Source: Pardosa pseudoannulata
Taxonomy: Eukaryota > Arthropoda > Arachnida > Araneae > Lycosidae
Assembly: GCA_032207245.1 (NCBI GenBank)
Contig: CM063499.1
Location: 29,919,993 to 29,983,992, forward strand
Direction of reading: 5' to 3'
DNA: 64,000 nucleotides
This document shows, one piece after another, positions 1 through 12,426 of the stretch (positions are counted from its first letter, which is position 1; every line of letters starts with the position of its first letter). The notes under the pieces were generated by a model, which searched no databases, had not been told where the DNA came from, and worked only from the letters and a program-made list of their open reading frames with translations. The translations under genes were made by a program, and so were the position numbers.

Positions 1-19
1 GGTTATTTAAATCAAGAAG

Positions 20-370
20 AAGGGGTGTGCCTTTCGTTTAAAGAACACTGCTAGAGACGAAAAAGCGACTTTGTTCAAGAGGATCCTTGTAATTTGAAGA
101 AGGGACCAATCTAAAGATATGGAAGCTTGGCTTTAACAATCGAATGTTATTGCATCAATTACAATACTACATATTAAACTAGATGATTATTAATGAATTC
201 TCGATTACTCGAAAATTTCAATTATAGGAAGTAGGTTCGGTCTCAATGACGTAGGATAATCGAGGTTTTACTGTATTTGCGTCATCCAATGAGTTTGAAA
301 AGCACTGATAGAGTGAAAAAACGGCTTTGCTTAAGTGAACTCCACGTAATTTAGAAGCATGTACCAAACA
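20..370 (+). repeat. Short dispersed repeat E, two diverged copies
   Basis: Two related stretches (about 20-110 and 295-365) share a core resembling gctttgcttaagtg followed by gtaatttagaagcatgtacc. A third relative is at 36,872-36,915. No coding potential and no clear ends. Family unknown. Confidence 0.4.
120..273 (-). mobile_element. Fragment of a pogo-type non-autonomous element
   Basis: The right edge ends in a terminal motif matching the pogo-type end (cgaggttttactg) followed by TA at 274-275. The adjacent 110 bp match, in reverse complement, the subterminal region of the fuller element at 5,693-6,294, including the block around aaactagatgattatt. The other end is missing. Non-coding. Confidence 0.6.
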
Positions 371-439
371 TAAAACCTTCAGGTTTGTAGTAGTATGTAC
401 AGAGGTATTGTTTGCGAGCGTAGTGGATTTTACAACCCC

Positions 440-665
440 GAAGCTATTTTATGTGATATAGGTGCCATTAATGAACATGAAGGATCTTTCGTCGGCTCGA
501 GCCTCTATCCCGCAACCCTCCAATTACCAGCTTGGATTGCCACTTCCAGAGATTTCATTTGTTAACTTAGAGGAGATGGTAACCTTCAACATATTTTATG
601 TGTGTTAGCCGCTATTAATGAACACACTGGATCTTTGGCTGACTGGATCCCTGAACTAACAATAT
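440..665 (+). repeat. Dispersed repeat F, two tandem diverged copies
   Basis: Segments at about 455-525 and 585-665 both contain attttatgtg, then a few bases, then gccattaatgaacac or a close variant, then ggatcttt. A third copy is at 38,655-38,740. The order is the same each time. No ORF; class unknown. Confidence 0.45.
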
Positions 666-782
666 TTTATGTACTAGATCATTACCATTTTCGACTGAGC
701 TATCGTCTTTCTTGTAGATCAATAATACTACAAATAAAACCCCATACAAAACGATAATCAATACAACTCCATTGATTCGGTG

Positions 783-953
783 GCCGAACGATGGCCGATT
801 GGTTAGGGTGCTGGCCTTCGGTACCGTAGTTCCTGGGTTCGAATCCCACAGTGGCATGGATGTTCGTAGCCGTTCGGAATCGGCTTTAAGCTGTAGGTCC
901 CTGTCTTATTAGCCCTGGTGTTGCGAAAAGTAGTCCGTAGCACTCCAAACCAG
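783..953 (+). mobile_element. SINE-A copy, full length, with target duplication
   Basis: tRNA-derived SINE. It has a head ccgaacgatggccg, an A-box-like tggccgattgg, a B box ggttcgaatcc, then a tRNA-unrelated body and a tail ending actccaaacc. The head resembles a class II (Leu/Ser-like) tRNA, so Pol III transcription is expected from knowledge of such SINEs. Direct repeats tgattcggtg (773-782) and tgaatcggtg (954-963) flank it with one mismatch, which fixes both ends. About 24 copies or fragments of this family occur in the window. Confidence 0.85.
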
Positions 954-1398
954 TGAATCGGTGTTGATATACTATTTGAATTTTAAAATACTTTTTCTAC
1001 TTATTTATTGTGTTTTTATAAATCGTTTAAAAATTTTGTTTACAGCCAAGATTTATTAGATTTTAAAATTAATTATCAATTTCGTAATCATGAGTTTTGT
1101 TTATATGTTTTTGATTTCACATGTTATATATTATGCCTCCTATTGGGTATTGATATAATATTTGTAATCTATATTTTTTATATACAAAATTATAATGTTA
1201 TTAATTATGCTTATAACAGTGTTGCATATTGCCAAGATTCATAAGTTCTAAGTTAATTGTCAAGTGCCTATTCAAGAGTATTATTTAGATATATTTCTTT
1301 TAGCATGTTATACATTAAGCCACCTTTACGGTATTGATATAATATTGTTGATCAGTCTAAGTTAACCAACCCCGCAGTTACTAGAATTATTAGTATTA

Positions 1399-2395
1399 CA
1401 GTAGAACCTCGATTATCTGAGCTAATTGGGACTGCTAGTACCTCGGATATCGGATATCTCGGTTAATAGAAACCGTGTATAAAAACCTTCCGGGCTTGCG
1501 AATTTAACTAACTTTTAAAGTAAAAAACAATAAAACGTTCTTTAAATGATAAAAATTAACATATATAGACTTATGTTTCATAGCTAAAAAGATTTAAAAA
1601 GGAAATCAACTGTAGTAGTAAATTTTAAAAAGTAAAATGGAATTTTTTTTAACTATACTATCGAAAGACGCATTTTTAAAAATAACACAAATCTCAACAA
1701 AATATTGTATTTTTAAAATTTAATATACTTTAATTTGTTAAATTTGCATTGTTTTAAAAATATCTGTTACCTTTCGTTGCAAAAGTTCAGAATTTCTATC
1801 ATGGGCAGCCCTATCGCGTCAATTTTTGAGCAACAGGAGATCCATCGGTGCAGCATCGTTTCTTTGCTTCAAATATTTTAGGGCAGTTGTCAGTGCTTGA
1901 ACACCTTCACTATGACATATAGTCTTAGAATCCTTAAAGTCCTCATCTTCATTTTCAGCGTCATTAATGTCCGTTGAAGGATTAACGACTTGTATGATTT
2001 CTTCGTCATCGAGAATTTCAAAATTTGGATGTTGATTTTCAACGTCCATCCACTCGCAAATGTCCTCTACCAAAACTTCCTCACATCCTTCAGTTCAATT
2101 GGTGATCTCAAGAAGTTCCCTGTAGGAGTGTTTTTCGTCTGCTGGGATTCACCCTGTCTCCTCTTTTCAACAATTATTTTGTTGAATGATTTACGAATTG
2201 AAGCTGGATTCACTAATTGCCATGCCTGGGCAATCATGTTGTGGGGAAGAAGTGCCTGTAACACGGACAACGAACTAAAATGTGTATCATTTTTTCCAAG
2301 CTCATTTTGGAAAGGAGAAAAAAATTAGACTTCGCTATTGACTCGGTTAACAGAAATCTCGGTTTATCCAAGCTCGGTTAATCGAGGTTCTACTG
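1399..2395 (-). mobile_element. pogo/Tigger-type DNA transposon relic
   Basis: The element is bounded by inverted ends: cagtagaacctcgattat at the left and its counterpart (reverse complement cagtagaacctcgattaa) at the right, each next to a TA dinucleotide (1,397-1,398 and 2,396-2,397). TA duplication and this terminus are typical of the pogo/Tigger branch of Tc1/mariner. At 997 bp it is too short for a whole element. Only the 3' part of a transposase gene is left, on the minus strand. The middle and 5' coding region are deleted. Confidence 0.75.
1780..2320 (-). pseudogene. pogo/Tigger transposase C-terminal remnant (jerky-like)
   Basis: Minus-strand reading gives two adjoining frames. The upstream one (2,067-2,270) has a segment like the Tigger family, with NMIAQAWQLVNPASIRKSF. 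The downstream one (1,819-2,073) has the family's acidic C-terminal tail, with ICEWMDVENQHP, a DDEEI motif, an acidic run and SEGVQALTTALKYLKQ, then PMDLLLLKN. A TGA follows, but the expected tail residues RDRAA continue in frame after it, so the stop looks like a nonsense mutation. A frameshift separates the two pieces near 2,070. The DDE catalytic core and DNA-binding CENPB domain are absent. Not functional. Confidence 0.7.
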
Positions 2396-2665
2396 TATTT
2401 GGAAGTACATATGGCACCCTACCTGCTACTTTAGCTACCATTAATTATTATTTGTTATTTTATATTATTATTATTATTATAATTGGTCTGTACTCTCCTA
2501 ACTTCTTAAATTACTATAGTATTGTACTCTCATTGATTTAATCAGCATATAAATAGAACGTATCACAGAAGATTCCATACTGAATCAGCGTTTCTCCTGT
2601 TATTAACTTCTAAAGTAAATCAGCTTATTTTCTATTAATTCTATTTCTTTTTTTATTTTATACTA

Positions 2666-4180
2666 GCATATAGCCCGTCATATGACGAGATCAGTAAAAT
2701 TTTTAATTTTCCAGAATTGTGAAGTACCCTATTAACTCTTTAAAAGTTACTATTATAAATTCTTTGGTATTTAATGAAATTTTGTTCATAAATGGTATCT
2801 ATGAACTTTATAAATGTAAATGCATAATTTTTTTATATTTTTTGAGGGGGTGGAATTTGAGGGGTGGTTAAAATGCAAAACCCAGCCCCTTGTATGGAAT
2901 GAAAATGCTTTTTTAAAGGTTTAATCATGCTCCGTTAACAATGATTATTATCTAAAATTTTATAATAAAGAAAAAATGACCAATTTACAGCCGAACGATG
3001 GCCATATAATACAGCGCTGCTTTTAGGTACCGGAATTTATAGGTTAAAATCCCACTGCAGGTATGGATGTTTATAGCAATGCGGAATCGGCCTTAAGCTC
3101 TAGGTCTCGGTTTTATTCACCCTCGTGTTGAAAGAGAGTAGACCCGTACCAAACATAAACAATTTAGAAGTTTAGTTTGGATAAACATTTATTTGGGCTT
3201 ATAAGTAAAAAAATCATATTACTGACTATTCCAAGTAAGTTTAACCGCGTATATTTCAAATTAAGTATAGAGCTCTTGTATACTTTCTGAGTTGGAAATG
3301 TCATAAACAAAGAAAACCTAAAAGTCCATCTTATGTCTTTCAAAAGCAGAGAAAGAATTTAACAAGTGGTTTCGCTCCGAAACCACTGTCCGTTAAAGGG
3401 TTAGTGTAGGTAAAAAAAATGGTTAGTTTTTTTACTTTTGACTGTCCAAAATTTAGCAATCGATTGCAAAGCGCGTGGTTATATATAAAAACACAGAATA
3501 GAACAAAACTCTTATATATAACTTAAACACTAGATATTTATTAGTCCGTGAAAATAGAATCCTATCCTTTTATGTAAAGAATTTGTTGTAAATACCGGTG
3601 ATAAACTTTTCATTGCAAAAAAATAATAATAATCGATTAAATTTAGGATTATCACATATGTACCTAATCTATAATTTAAAACCAAATATAAAAGACAAAT
3701 ATTTACGTAATATCTAAGTTCAGGGATAAAACATATAACCATAACGTAGATGATATTTAAATAATTTAAAGTAAGAAATGATTTAGTGAGATGATTAAAG
3801 GAATAACGTCATAATGCTAGAAAAAAATGGATTTCTTTTTACCTATTTATTATGTGATAAATTGATAAAATTAATCACCTGCTCTTAACTGGAATAAACA
3901 AGGCTTGAAATAATTATATTAAAAGCCCGAAAAGAGAAGGGATGGATTTCGAACGTTTATAAGACGACAGTATTTTTCGCTGTGATATGAAGCATAGTTA
4001 TACAAATTTATTTTAGAATTGTATGGATAGTTTAGGAGACGATAAACTAGCTTTCAATTTTGCTAAACCCAACTCATATGGATGCCTCTATACATTCCAG
4101 GTCCAACCGCTTCATAAATTCGAGGACAGACGGACAGATAACTTAGGCTATTATTATACAGGGAATATTTATTTACTTTT
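2666..4180 (+). mobile_element. Interspersed repeat with palindromic head (family G), long copy
   Basis: It begins ctagcatatagcccgtcata with a near-perfect palindrome at 2,674-2,689 and ends near gacagataacttaggctatt. Internal landmarks shared with other copies are the block around ggaataacgtcataatgcta (near 3,800), a cgaaaagagaa stretch and a cttcataaattcgagga 3' segment. Other copies are at 40,078-40,730, 42,213-43,137 and 58,096-59,183, with fragments at 9,360, 32,865 and 41,070. A SINE-A (2,990-3,157) is inserted near the 5' part. The terminal ctagc plus cccgt...acggg stem resembles heads of non-autonomous repeats common in arthropods; the class is unproven. No coding capacity seen. Confidence 0.6.
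2990..3157 (+). mobile_element. SINE-A copy, old and diverged
   Basis: Matches the SINE-A head gccgaacgatggcc, then a mutated B box, cggaatcggcc, and a tail with gtagaccc. Flanking caatttaca and caatttaga look like the target duplication. Many substitutions mark it as older than the copies near 62,000. Confidence 0.7.
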
Positions 4181-5692
<1,512 letters not shown>

Positions 5693-6294
5693 CAGTAGAA
5701 CCTAGATTATCCGAAGTAGTTGGGACCCAACCTACACCGAACCTACTTATAATTTCCGGATAATCGAGAATACATATATATATATCTAGTAATATATGTA
5801 TATATCCTCATTGGTTATTGCATTCGATATACAATAGAACCTAGATTATCCGAAGTAGTTGGGACCCAACCTACACCGAACCTACTTCGGATAATTTCCG
5901 GATAATCGAGAATACATGAATAATCATCTAGTTTAATATGTACTATCCTCATTGGTTCAATTGCATTCGATTGTTCTGGGACTCGGCAGTATGACTTTCG
6001 AAATTTCGGAATGGAGTGTGTTTTTGTTTAGAACAGCGATGTTTGAAAGTGGGGAAGAGTGCACTCATACCAAGAAATGTGCTTGCGAGAAGAAATTCTA
6101 AAAATGGGATTTCGAAAATATTTATCTGCATTCGTAGTCCGGGTTGCATACAAAAGGAATGTTGGAAAAAGAAAACTTTAAAAATGCATTTTTGTAAAGA
6201 GAAAATTTTGGATGATAGTAGAAAGTTAAAAAAAAGGGGGAAGAAGAAACCGACTTCAGTTGAAGGAGAGATTCGGTTAATCGAGGTTCTACTG
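5693..6294. mobile_element. pogo-type non-autonomous element with duplicated left end
   Basis: The left terminus cagtagaacctagattatcc at 5,693 and the right terminus (reverse complement cagtagaacctcgattaacc) at 6,294 are flanked by TA. The left 130 bp are present twice, at 5,693-5,829 and again from 5,830, with only small differences. The second copy contains a subterminal hairpin in which ttatccgaagtag pairs with ctacttcggataa. No transposase is encoded. Relatives are at 120-273 and 10,560-10,750. It lies between two (TA)n tracts, as expected for a TA-targeting element. Confidence 0.75.
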
Positions 6295-6305
6295 TAGATG
6301 TGTAA

Positions 6306-6307
<2 letters not shown>

Positions 6308-6378
<71 letters not shown>
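6308..6378. repeat. (TA)n microsatellite
   Basis: About 70 bp of uninterrupted TA just right of the pogo-type element. It may be the continuation of the tract at 4,877-5,692, split by insertion. Confidence 0.9.
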
Positions 6379-6382
<4 letters not shown>

Positions 6383-6389
6383 TACAGTA

Positions 6390-9355
6390 GAATTTTGACT
6401 CTGTTCGTTTTCATGTTGTTATATTAATTTGATTTTTTATTAAATTAAAATTGCATTTTTCATTTAAATTAAAATTTTCTATTCTATGTATTTTAGTTGT
6501 CAGCTTAAAAACCCATTAATTATATAATTATAATGCAAGCATAGGTTAATCATGGTTAACCATTCAACGACTTACTGGAGACCGGCCCCTTAACTCTGAG
6601 ATAATCGGAGATTTAAAAGCTGAACATTACATTGCTCATAATCGTCGATTATCATTAATCATGAATGCTGAGACGGGAGATTAGTAATTAAAATGATAAA
6701 TTTGCATTTCCATTCAATGCAAACCATTTATTCCATATAGGTAAAGTAAACACAACTTTTATTCCATATAAGGTTGTGTATTTGTATAGAAATTTGTAAA
6801 TTTTGGAGTAATTATAAATGCGATGTTATTAAAACATTTTCTTGTTTTAAATCAAAGTCTAACATTTATGCAAATTTTCCCCCTAGAGTGAAATGTAAGC
6901 GTTTTGCTTTGACTGACTATTACGTATGTCAGAAATAATTTTTATACACATCTTGCAGTTGTCAAAATCTACTCAAAATAATGCAGCAGCGAAGTTTAAA
7001 AATTACAGAAAAATAAATATTTGCTTCATTTATAACACCTGTATTTCTATTTCAAATACAATGGATTTAAATGCAGCTGTTCATATTTTTATTAGTCACT
7101 TGAGAGAGCATGTCATCTGATTGGTTCTCAATATATGACATCATATCCCTTTATTCGAATAGTTAATTAGCTTTCTCAGCGTTGATGAATGTACGGTATG
7201 GTCTTGCATTTTCTGCATTCTAAGCGAATTTAATAGAAATTTGTCTACGCTTCAAACTCTGATACTTAAGGTAAGCCTATGCTAGTTCTTTTTTCTAAAT
7301 TGATGGTGTATTCTCAAGTTGTTTTAACAAGCAGTAAGTTTAACAATATTAGATAAGCACATTCCTGCATTAGGCAGCAATTAGCCCTTACGCAGGTGGT
7401 AATATGGCTACCAAATTTGATTAGTGCTTTGTAGACTGGAAGTTAAATATGTAAAGACAAGTAATTTATCTAGTAATTTTTTTATCTTATAAAAAAGCGA
7501 AATATAAAGATTAACTTTTAACACATTTCATAATAATTTTCCTTTAAGGTTTCTCTTAATGAATTTTCTTGCATTGCTTATCTGCCTTATTCCCAGAAAG
7601 CCGGAATAAATCCCGGACTACAGCTATTCTCTATAAATATTTAATGTTTTCATTTTTATTGATAGTTTTGTTGTATTCCAAATACCTCTTATTTATTTAG
7701 ATTAATATTAAATTTTTGTATACGTTTTATATATTTAAAAACTTTTTAAAGGTTTCCCCCCCCCAAAAAAAAAAATTCCTGTACCAGGCCTAGTGTTTGT
7801 CTTACAATATGAAGCAGCAAGTGGATTATGTTATCTTGAAACCTTTTTAAAGTTTTTTGCACAAGTTTGTAATTGCAAGAAACTTTCAAATTATGCAGAA
7901 TTTGATATTATTTTTATTTGAGAAAGGCAAGCTATGCATATATTTAGTAATAAAACGAAAACTGTCATTAAATTATCTTATTTCAATAAAATTATATTTT
8001 TTTGTCTTGAATTTTTATTATATAATTTAATTATCGTAGTTGCCGGTTTTAATTTTTTACATAATTGTTGTGACTTCATAATTTTTCATGAGCATTATTT
8101 TATTATTTCACTCACCATTCTTGTGTATTGTGTGTACATTAATGTGTATAAATATTAATATGTAAAAATAAATTATAAAAACATTAATGTGTTTTTGATA
8201 AAACTGGGTATGCTTTTTCTAATCTTTATTTTTATAAAAGCATATTCAGTTTATGTCAAGTTACGCAGTGTTTAAGAACTAAATATAACACATAAAATAT
8301 CTTATAATGTAAAATAATTATGTAAATTGAATTTAACGAAAGTGAAAATCTTTCATGACTAATTTTAGTAGTCATTGTAAAATAAATGGATTTCTATCTT
8401 TATCATTTCGTGTGCATTTTTAAAAAAATAAATTTATCTCTTTATATATAAATACAAGATTGTTTTTATATAGTTAGAACCTTATTTAACAGTGGCTGAT
8501 TCTATATTAGAGAATAATTGTGTGTGACGTACGTTAGATAAAAAAACTTTAAGTTTCTTACGTCTAACTGAAAAATACTAAACTTAAGATGCTGCATATA
8601 GTTGCTTTTGTTAAATAGTTAGTTTTAATTAAAATATATTTCCCTGTGTATTACGTGCTATATAAGCGTATAAAGAATTAGATGTGCATATCAAATGGAA
8701 TGTGCAGGAAAAGGCTTGAAGACTTAAGAAAATTTTTATTCTAAACAAAGCAGAACCTTTTTAATATTTTATTGAATTAGCAAGTACGCCCGTGCTTATC
8801 TAAGGTAAACTTAATATATTACTTTTAAACAAAGATTTTTTTTCATGCATAACTCTCTAAATTCATCACAGTACAGTTAGTCATTGGAATATTTATATAT
8901 TTCTATTATAAGCTTATTATAACAATTTTCAGTTTTTATACAACTGTATTACTACTGTACGTTGATTAGTAACGCTAATAGATCTTGACATTTTAAGTGG
9001 TAGAAAAGGAAGCAGATGTTTTGCAACTAAAGTTCTAATTTTGTTGGTATTAATAAAGTTGTCCAAAATGAAGGAAATTCATGACAAAACATATGGTTTT
9101 GTATGAAACACACACTCATATTGACAACTATATGTAATATAAAGATAACTATATAAAATGATAGGTTTTTATTTACCTATGTGAGTCACTGAAATTTGTA
9201 CTTTTTGTTGTTAGAGTATTGTTGATAAACATTTCATTGTAACTTAATAATTAACCAAGAATTAAATTTAAAATTAGTTCTTATATAAAAATGCTATAAT
9301 TTGAGTCACATAAAAATGAAAGTGAGTCGCTTTATATCTAAATTGGAATTCGTAC
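6390..9355. other. AT-rich DNA with no recognisable feature
   Basis: Almost 3 kb of AT-rich sequence. Short open frames (for example 7,934-8,158) are biased toward Ile, Phe, Leu and Tyr as expected by chance at this composition. A short C run and A run is at about 7,757-7,776. I see no repeat relative elsewhere in the window. Confidence 0.5.
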
Positions 9356-9359
9356 TAAG

Positions 9360-9680
9360 CAGACGATGTTTAAATAATATAAAATAAAAAATGAGATATT
9401 TAAAGGAATGACGTCATAATGGTAGACAAAAATATAGTTTTCATCTATTTATGTGATAAATTGAAAATTTTAATCTCCTGATTTTAACAGAGATAAACTG
9501 TGCTTAAAACAATTGCATGGGATTAACGGAATGACGTCACATTGCTAGAAATATTGCTTCTTTCACTTAGTTATGATGCGATAAATAAAAAAGTTAATAG
9601 TTTCCGTTTAACCGGGGAAAATAATGCTTGGAATAATGACATGAAACGTTCGAAAAAGAGGAAAGGAATGGATTTAGAAC
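9360..9680 (+). mobile_element. Family G fragment
   Basis: Contains the family block ggaatgacgtcataatg and later the segment around gaaaggaatggatttagaac. It lacks head and tail. At about 9,681 it passes directly into an RTE-like 3' tail instead of the usual family G end. Confidence 0.5.
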
Positions 9681-9791
9681 GTTAAAATTTTTAAAAATCT
9701 TCCTAGGGATACACCTAATAAATTTTCAAATTATCACGGCAATTGGATGTATGGTTTTGAGTATAGAGTACAGACAGACAGACACAAATTC

Positions 9792-9838
<47 letters not shown>
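9681..9838 (+). mobile_element. RTE-type non-LTR retrotransposon 3' tail, ending in (TA)n
   Basis: The stretch ccta..gatacacctaataa, then ggcaattggatgtatggttt, then acagacagacagacac, then attcatttatatata has the layout of RTE-clade 3' ends (short conserved block, CAGA repeats, TA-rich tail). A second copy is at 10,751-10,875. No reverse transcriptase is present, so both are 5'-truncated tails. The (TA)n at 9,795-9,838 may have grown from the tail. Confidence 0.55.
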
Positions 9839-9842
<4 letters not shown>

Positions 9843-9875
9843 GTTGTGTGTGTGTTGGTGGTGTGTTGTGTGGTG

Positions 9876-9906
<31 letters not shown>

Positions 9907-10414
9907 TTGTGTTGTGTGTTGTGTGGTGTTGTGTTGTGTGTTGTTGTGTGTGTGTTGTGTGTGTGTTATTGTTTGTGTGTGTGTGTGTGTGTGTTTTTGT
10001 TTTATGTGTTGTGTGTGTGTGTGTGTGTTGTGTGTGTGTTTCGTGTGTGTTATGTGATATGTTTTATATTGTGTGTGTGTGTGTGTGTTTTTTATGTTGT
10101 GTGTGTGTGTTTTTTTCTATGTGTGTGTGTGTGTTGTGTGTGTGTTTGTGTTATGTGTGTGTGTGGTTGTATTGTGTGTTATATATATATATTTGTTATT
10201 TTATTGTTTGTGTGTGTTGTGTGTGTGTGTGTGTTTTGTGTGTGTTTGTGTGTGTGTGTTGTTGTTTTATTATTTGTTTTTTTGTGTTTGTGTGGTGTGT
10301 GTGTGTGTGTGGTTTTGTGTGTGTGTGTTATATTGTTTTATTTTATTTTATGTGTTTATTATGTGTGTGTGTGTGTGTGTGTGTTGTGTGTTTTTGTTGT
10401 GTTTTGTTGTTGTG
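9839..10414. repeat. Compound (TG)n microsatellite
   Basis: About 575 bp of TG repeats broken by tgttg, tgttttg and a short TATA run near 10,181. Frames read as Cys-Val repeats and are not genes. It lies between an RTE tail and a headless SINE-A. Confidence 0.95.
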
Positions 10415-10558
10415 TTCGGAACCGGAGTTCGTGGGTTCGAATCCCACTGAGGCATGGAGTTCGTAGCCGTTCGGAATCGGCTTTAAGCTGTAGGTCCCGG
10501 TCTCGTTACCCCTCGTGTTGCAAAAAGTAGACCGTAGAACTCCAAACTAAACCAAACC
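10415..10558 (+). mobile_element. SINE-A copy lacking its 5' head
   Basis: Begins at ttcggaaccggagttcgtgg, with B box ggttcgaatcc, gccgttcggaatcgg and tail ccaaactaaaccaaacc. The first 35 or so bases of the family are replaced by the (TG)n tract, which abuts it without a spacer. Confidence 0.85.
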
Positions 10559-10559
10559 A

Positions 10560-10750
10560 TAAAATTCTTTCTCGCAAGAACAATACTCGGTATGAGTGTA
10601 CTCTTCCCCACTTTTAAACATCACTATTCTAAACAAAAAACACCCACCATTTCAAAATTTGGGAGGTCATACTGCCGAGTCCTAGAACAATCGAATGTTA
10701 TTGCACCAATGACTATATTACCCATTAAACTAGATGATTGTTAATGAATT
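10560..10750 (-). mobile_element. pogo-type non-autonomous element fragment
   Basis: Reverse complement of the internal part of the element at 5,693-6,294: shared blocks include tgagtgtactcttcccca, atactgccgagtcc, caatcgaatgttattgca and attaaactagatgatt. Both termini are missing. Confidence 0.6.
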
Positions 10751-10875
10751 AAAATTTTTCAAAAACCTTCCTAGGGGTACACCTAATAATTTCCCAAATT
10801 TTCATGGCGATTGGATGTATGGTTTTGAGTCTATCGAGTATAGACAAAAATTCATTTATTTATATATAGATATAA
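10751..10875 (+). mobile_element. RTE-type 3' tail, second copy
   Basis: Parallel to 9,681-9,838: ttcctaggggtacacctaat, then ggcgattggatgtatggttt, then attcatttatttatatatag. The CAGA repeat is shortened. Non-coding. Confidence 0.55.
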
Positions 10876-11057
10876 CATTCTAATGAAGACTTATCATTCA
10901 ATAACAGGTTTCTTCAAAGTTTCTACACACTATTCAATGATCTAAGAGGGGGGATGGTTATTTCGGAGGTACCTGACTCCTATGAAAGGAATGTTTCTTC
11001 ACGTTCCTAAGAAAGGATTAGAAATGTGTATTTCTTTGAAATGTATTATATCCTTAA

Positions 11058-11614
11058 CCCCTTCCGGTAAAATGACGAGTCTAGATCGTCATTAGTTTTT
11101 CATTCCATACCGCACAATGACGAGCTACACTCGTCATGCGATTAAAGTTACTGTTAAATATGATAATTAATTTAGTTTAACATTTCTAGTGTACTGAATT
11201 TGGCAACACTTTTATCACTTGTGAAAATCACAAGTCACTATTGCATATTGTTTACTTGGTACAAGTCATTGCCAAATTAATGAGTCAGAATAAAAGAAAA
11301 CCTACTAAGAAATGCCGTGTGTGTTACAAGAATCAAATTAAAAGTGAGACTACTTGGCGGTGTAAACAATTAAGAATTCCTTTGCACTTTGTTTTGAAAA
11401 GTACCACTAGCTTGAAGACTATTATCTGTATACCTTATTAATGTTTTGCTTTGATATTTTCTTAATTTTACTGTTTCTGATATTATTTAACACTATGTAA
11501 AAAGTGGATTTTAATTAAGAATATGTAAGAATTGTAAAATGAAACAAGTTTTTTAAATAAAAATTAAAGGGTTATTTCATGCAGTTTTTCATTATTAAAT
11601 CATACCGGAAGGGG
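11058..11614 (+). mobile_element. piggyBac-family deletion derivative, copy 1
   Basis: Flanked by TTAA on both sides (11,054-11,057 and 11,615-11,618), the piggyBac target duplication. Terminal inverted repeats are ccccttccggta at the left and its complement at the right. Two palindromes lie just inside the left end: atgacga...tcgtcat and atgacgag...ctcgtcat. An ORF for the transposase C-terminus lies inside. At 557 bp most of the coding region is deleted. An inverted, nearly identical copy is at 28,347-28,905. Confidence 0.85.
11241..11441 (+). pseudogene. piggyBac transposase C-terminal Cys-rich remnant
   Basis: Sixty-six residues with KRKPTKKCRVCYKNQIKS, then RCKQ and IPLH, matching the layout of the cysteine-rich zinc-binding tail of piggyBac transposases (Cys-x2-Cys, spaced Cys, PLH). 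Later Cys/His positions of the domain are lost (KSTTSLKT where Cys and Tyr-His are usual). The copy at 28,522-28,722 differs here by one residue (Trp versus Cys). It stops 173 bp before the TTAA, a normal distance for a piggyBac 3' end. No catalytic Asp residues. Whether the peptide is expressed is unknown. Confidence 0.65.
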
Positions 11615-11618
11615 TTAA

Positions 11619-11900
11619 GATAAAATTGTTTAACAATTAGAAAACTAAAAATGTAATATTTTTCAGGAATGGGAGGATCTCTATTTTATTGCAGTAATTC
11701 CTTTTCAAAGCGTAAGGTAAGATAATGAACTTCATTTTATAATTATATTCTTTATTGTGAAAATTTAAAACTCTGAATTCGGAAAACTGCTTTGTTATAA
11801 ATTGTAAATACTTATTCTAAATTAAAATTCCTTTTTCGGGGAAAACTTAGTCATCTAAAACTAATGCAATCAGTATTGTGATTTTGTGGCGTTTCCACCC
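11619..11900. other. No recognisable feature
   Basis: AT-rich spacer between the piggyBac derivative and a tRNA-like stretch with gggttcgatg near 11,910. Confidence 0.4.
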
Positions 11901-11968
11901 AATGGACTTGGGTTCGATGAAAGTCTTGGATAGATTTGTGCCGTGCTTTTAGGCCAGTAAGACTATAG

Positions 11969-12019
11969 TATGACGATAATAGTACATAGGCTGTCAGCCT
12001 ATGTATTATTATCGTCATA
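11969..12019. repeat. Near-perfect 24-bp inverted repeat, 3-nt loop
   Basis: The left arm tatgacgataatagtacata plus ggct pairs with the right arm across a 3-base loop (gtc). In 24 pairs there is one mismatch, a G-T that would be a wobble pair in RNA. It could be a hairpin RNA, a palindrome from replication slippage, or part of a foldback element. No flanking duplication seen. Confidence 0.85.
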
Positions 12020-12109
12020 AAATGACCCTTAGGTGACTTATGAATAAAGGCAAATTTTCCTTATTAGATAAAAAAATAGTTTTGTGGAAATTTCGTGAGT
12101 TTAGGAGTC

Positions 12110-12205
12110 AAGGATCCGAAACTCGCTACTCTTATGGATGTTAAGATTTGGCTTTAAGTAGTGAAACCTGGTCAAATTAGAATTGTGCTGCGAAAAGTAG
12201 AATAT
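12110..12205 (+). mobile_element. Very diverged SINE-A fragment
   Basis: Recognisable pieces are tatggatgtt, ggctttaagtagtgaaacct and gctgcgaaaagtaga in family order. Head and boxes are too decayed to call. Confidence 0.4.
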
Positions 12206-12249
12206 AACACTAGAATTTGCCTGAAAGGTTGGGGCACAAATCTTCTCAC

Positions 12250-12390
12250 CGGAGTTCGGGGGGTTCGAATCTTAGTGGGGCATGGATGTTCCTAGCCGTT
12301 CGAAATCAGCTTTAAGCATTAGGTTCCAGTCTTATCAGCCCTTGTTTAAAAAATGTAGACCATAGCGCTCCAAACCAAACACTAGAATTT
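12250..12390 (+). mobile_element. SINE-A fragment
   Basis: Starts in accggagttcgggg, with a mutated B box, catggatgttcctagccgtt, gctttaagcattaggttcc and tail gctccaaaccaaac. The 5' head is missing. Confidence 0.7.
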
Positions 12391-12426
12391 GAATCAGTTC
12401 AAACCCACAACATATTCATAGATTTC

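Noticed and set aside
9747..10530. Cys-Val-rich open frames up to 259 residues
   Set aside because: Translation of compound (TG)n followed by SINE sequence.
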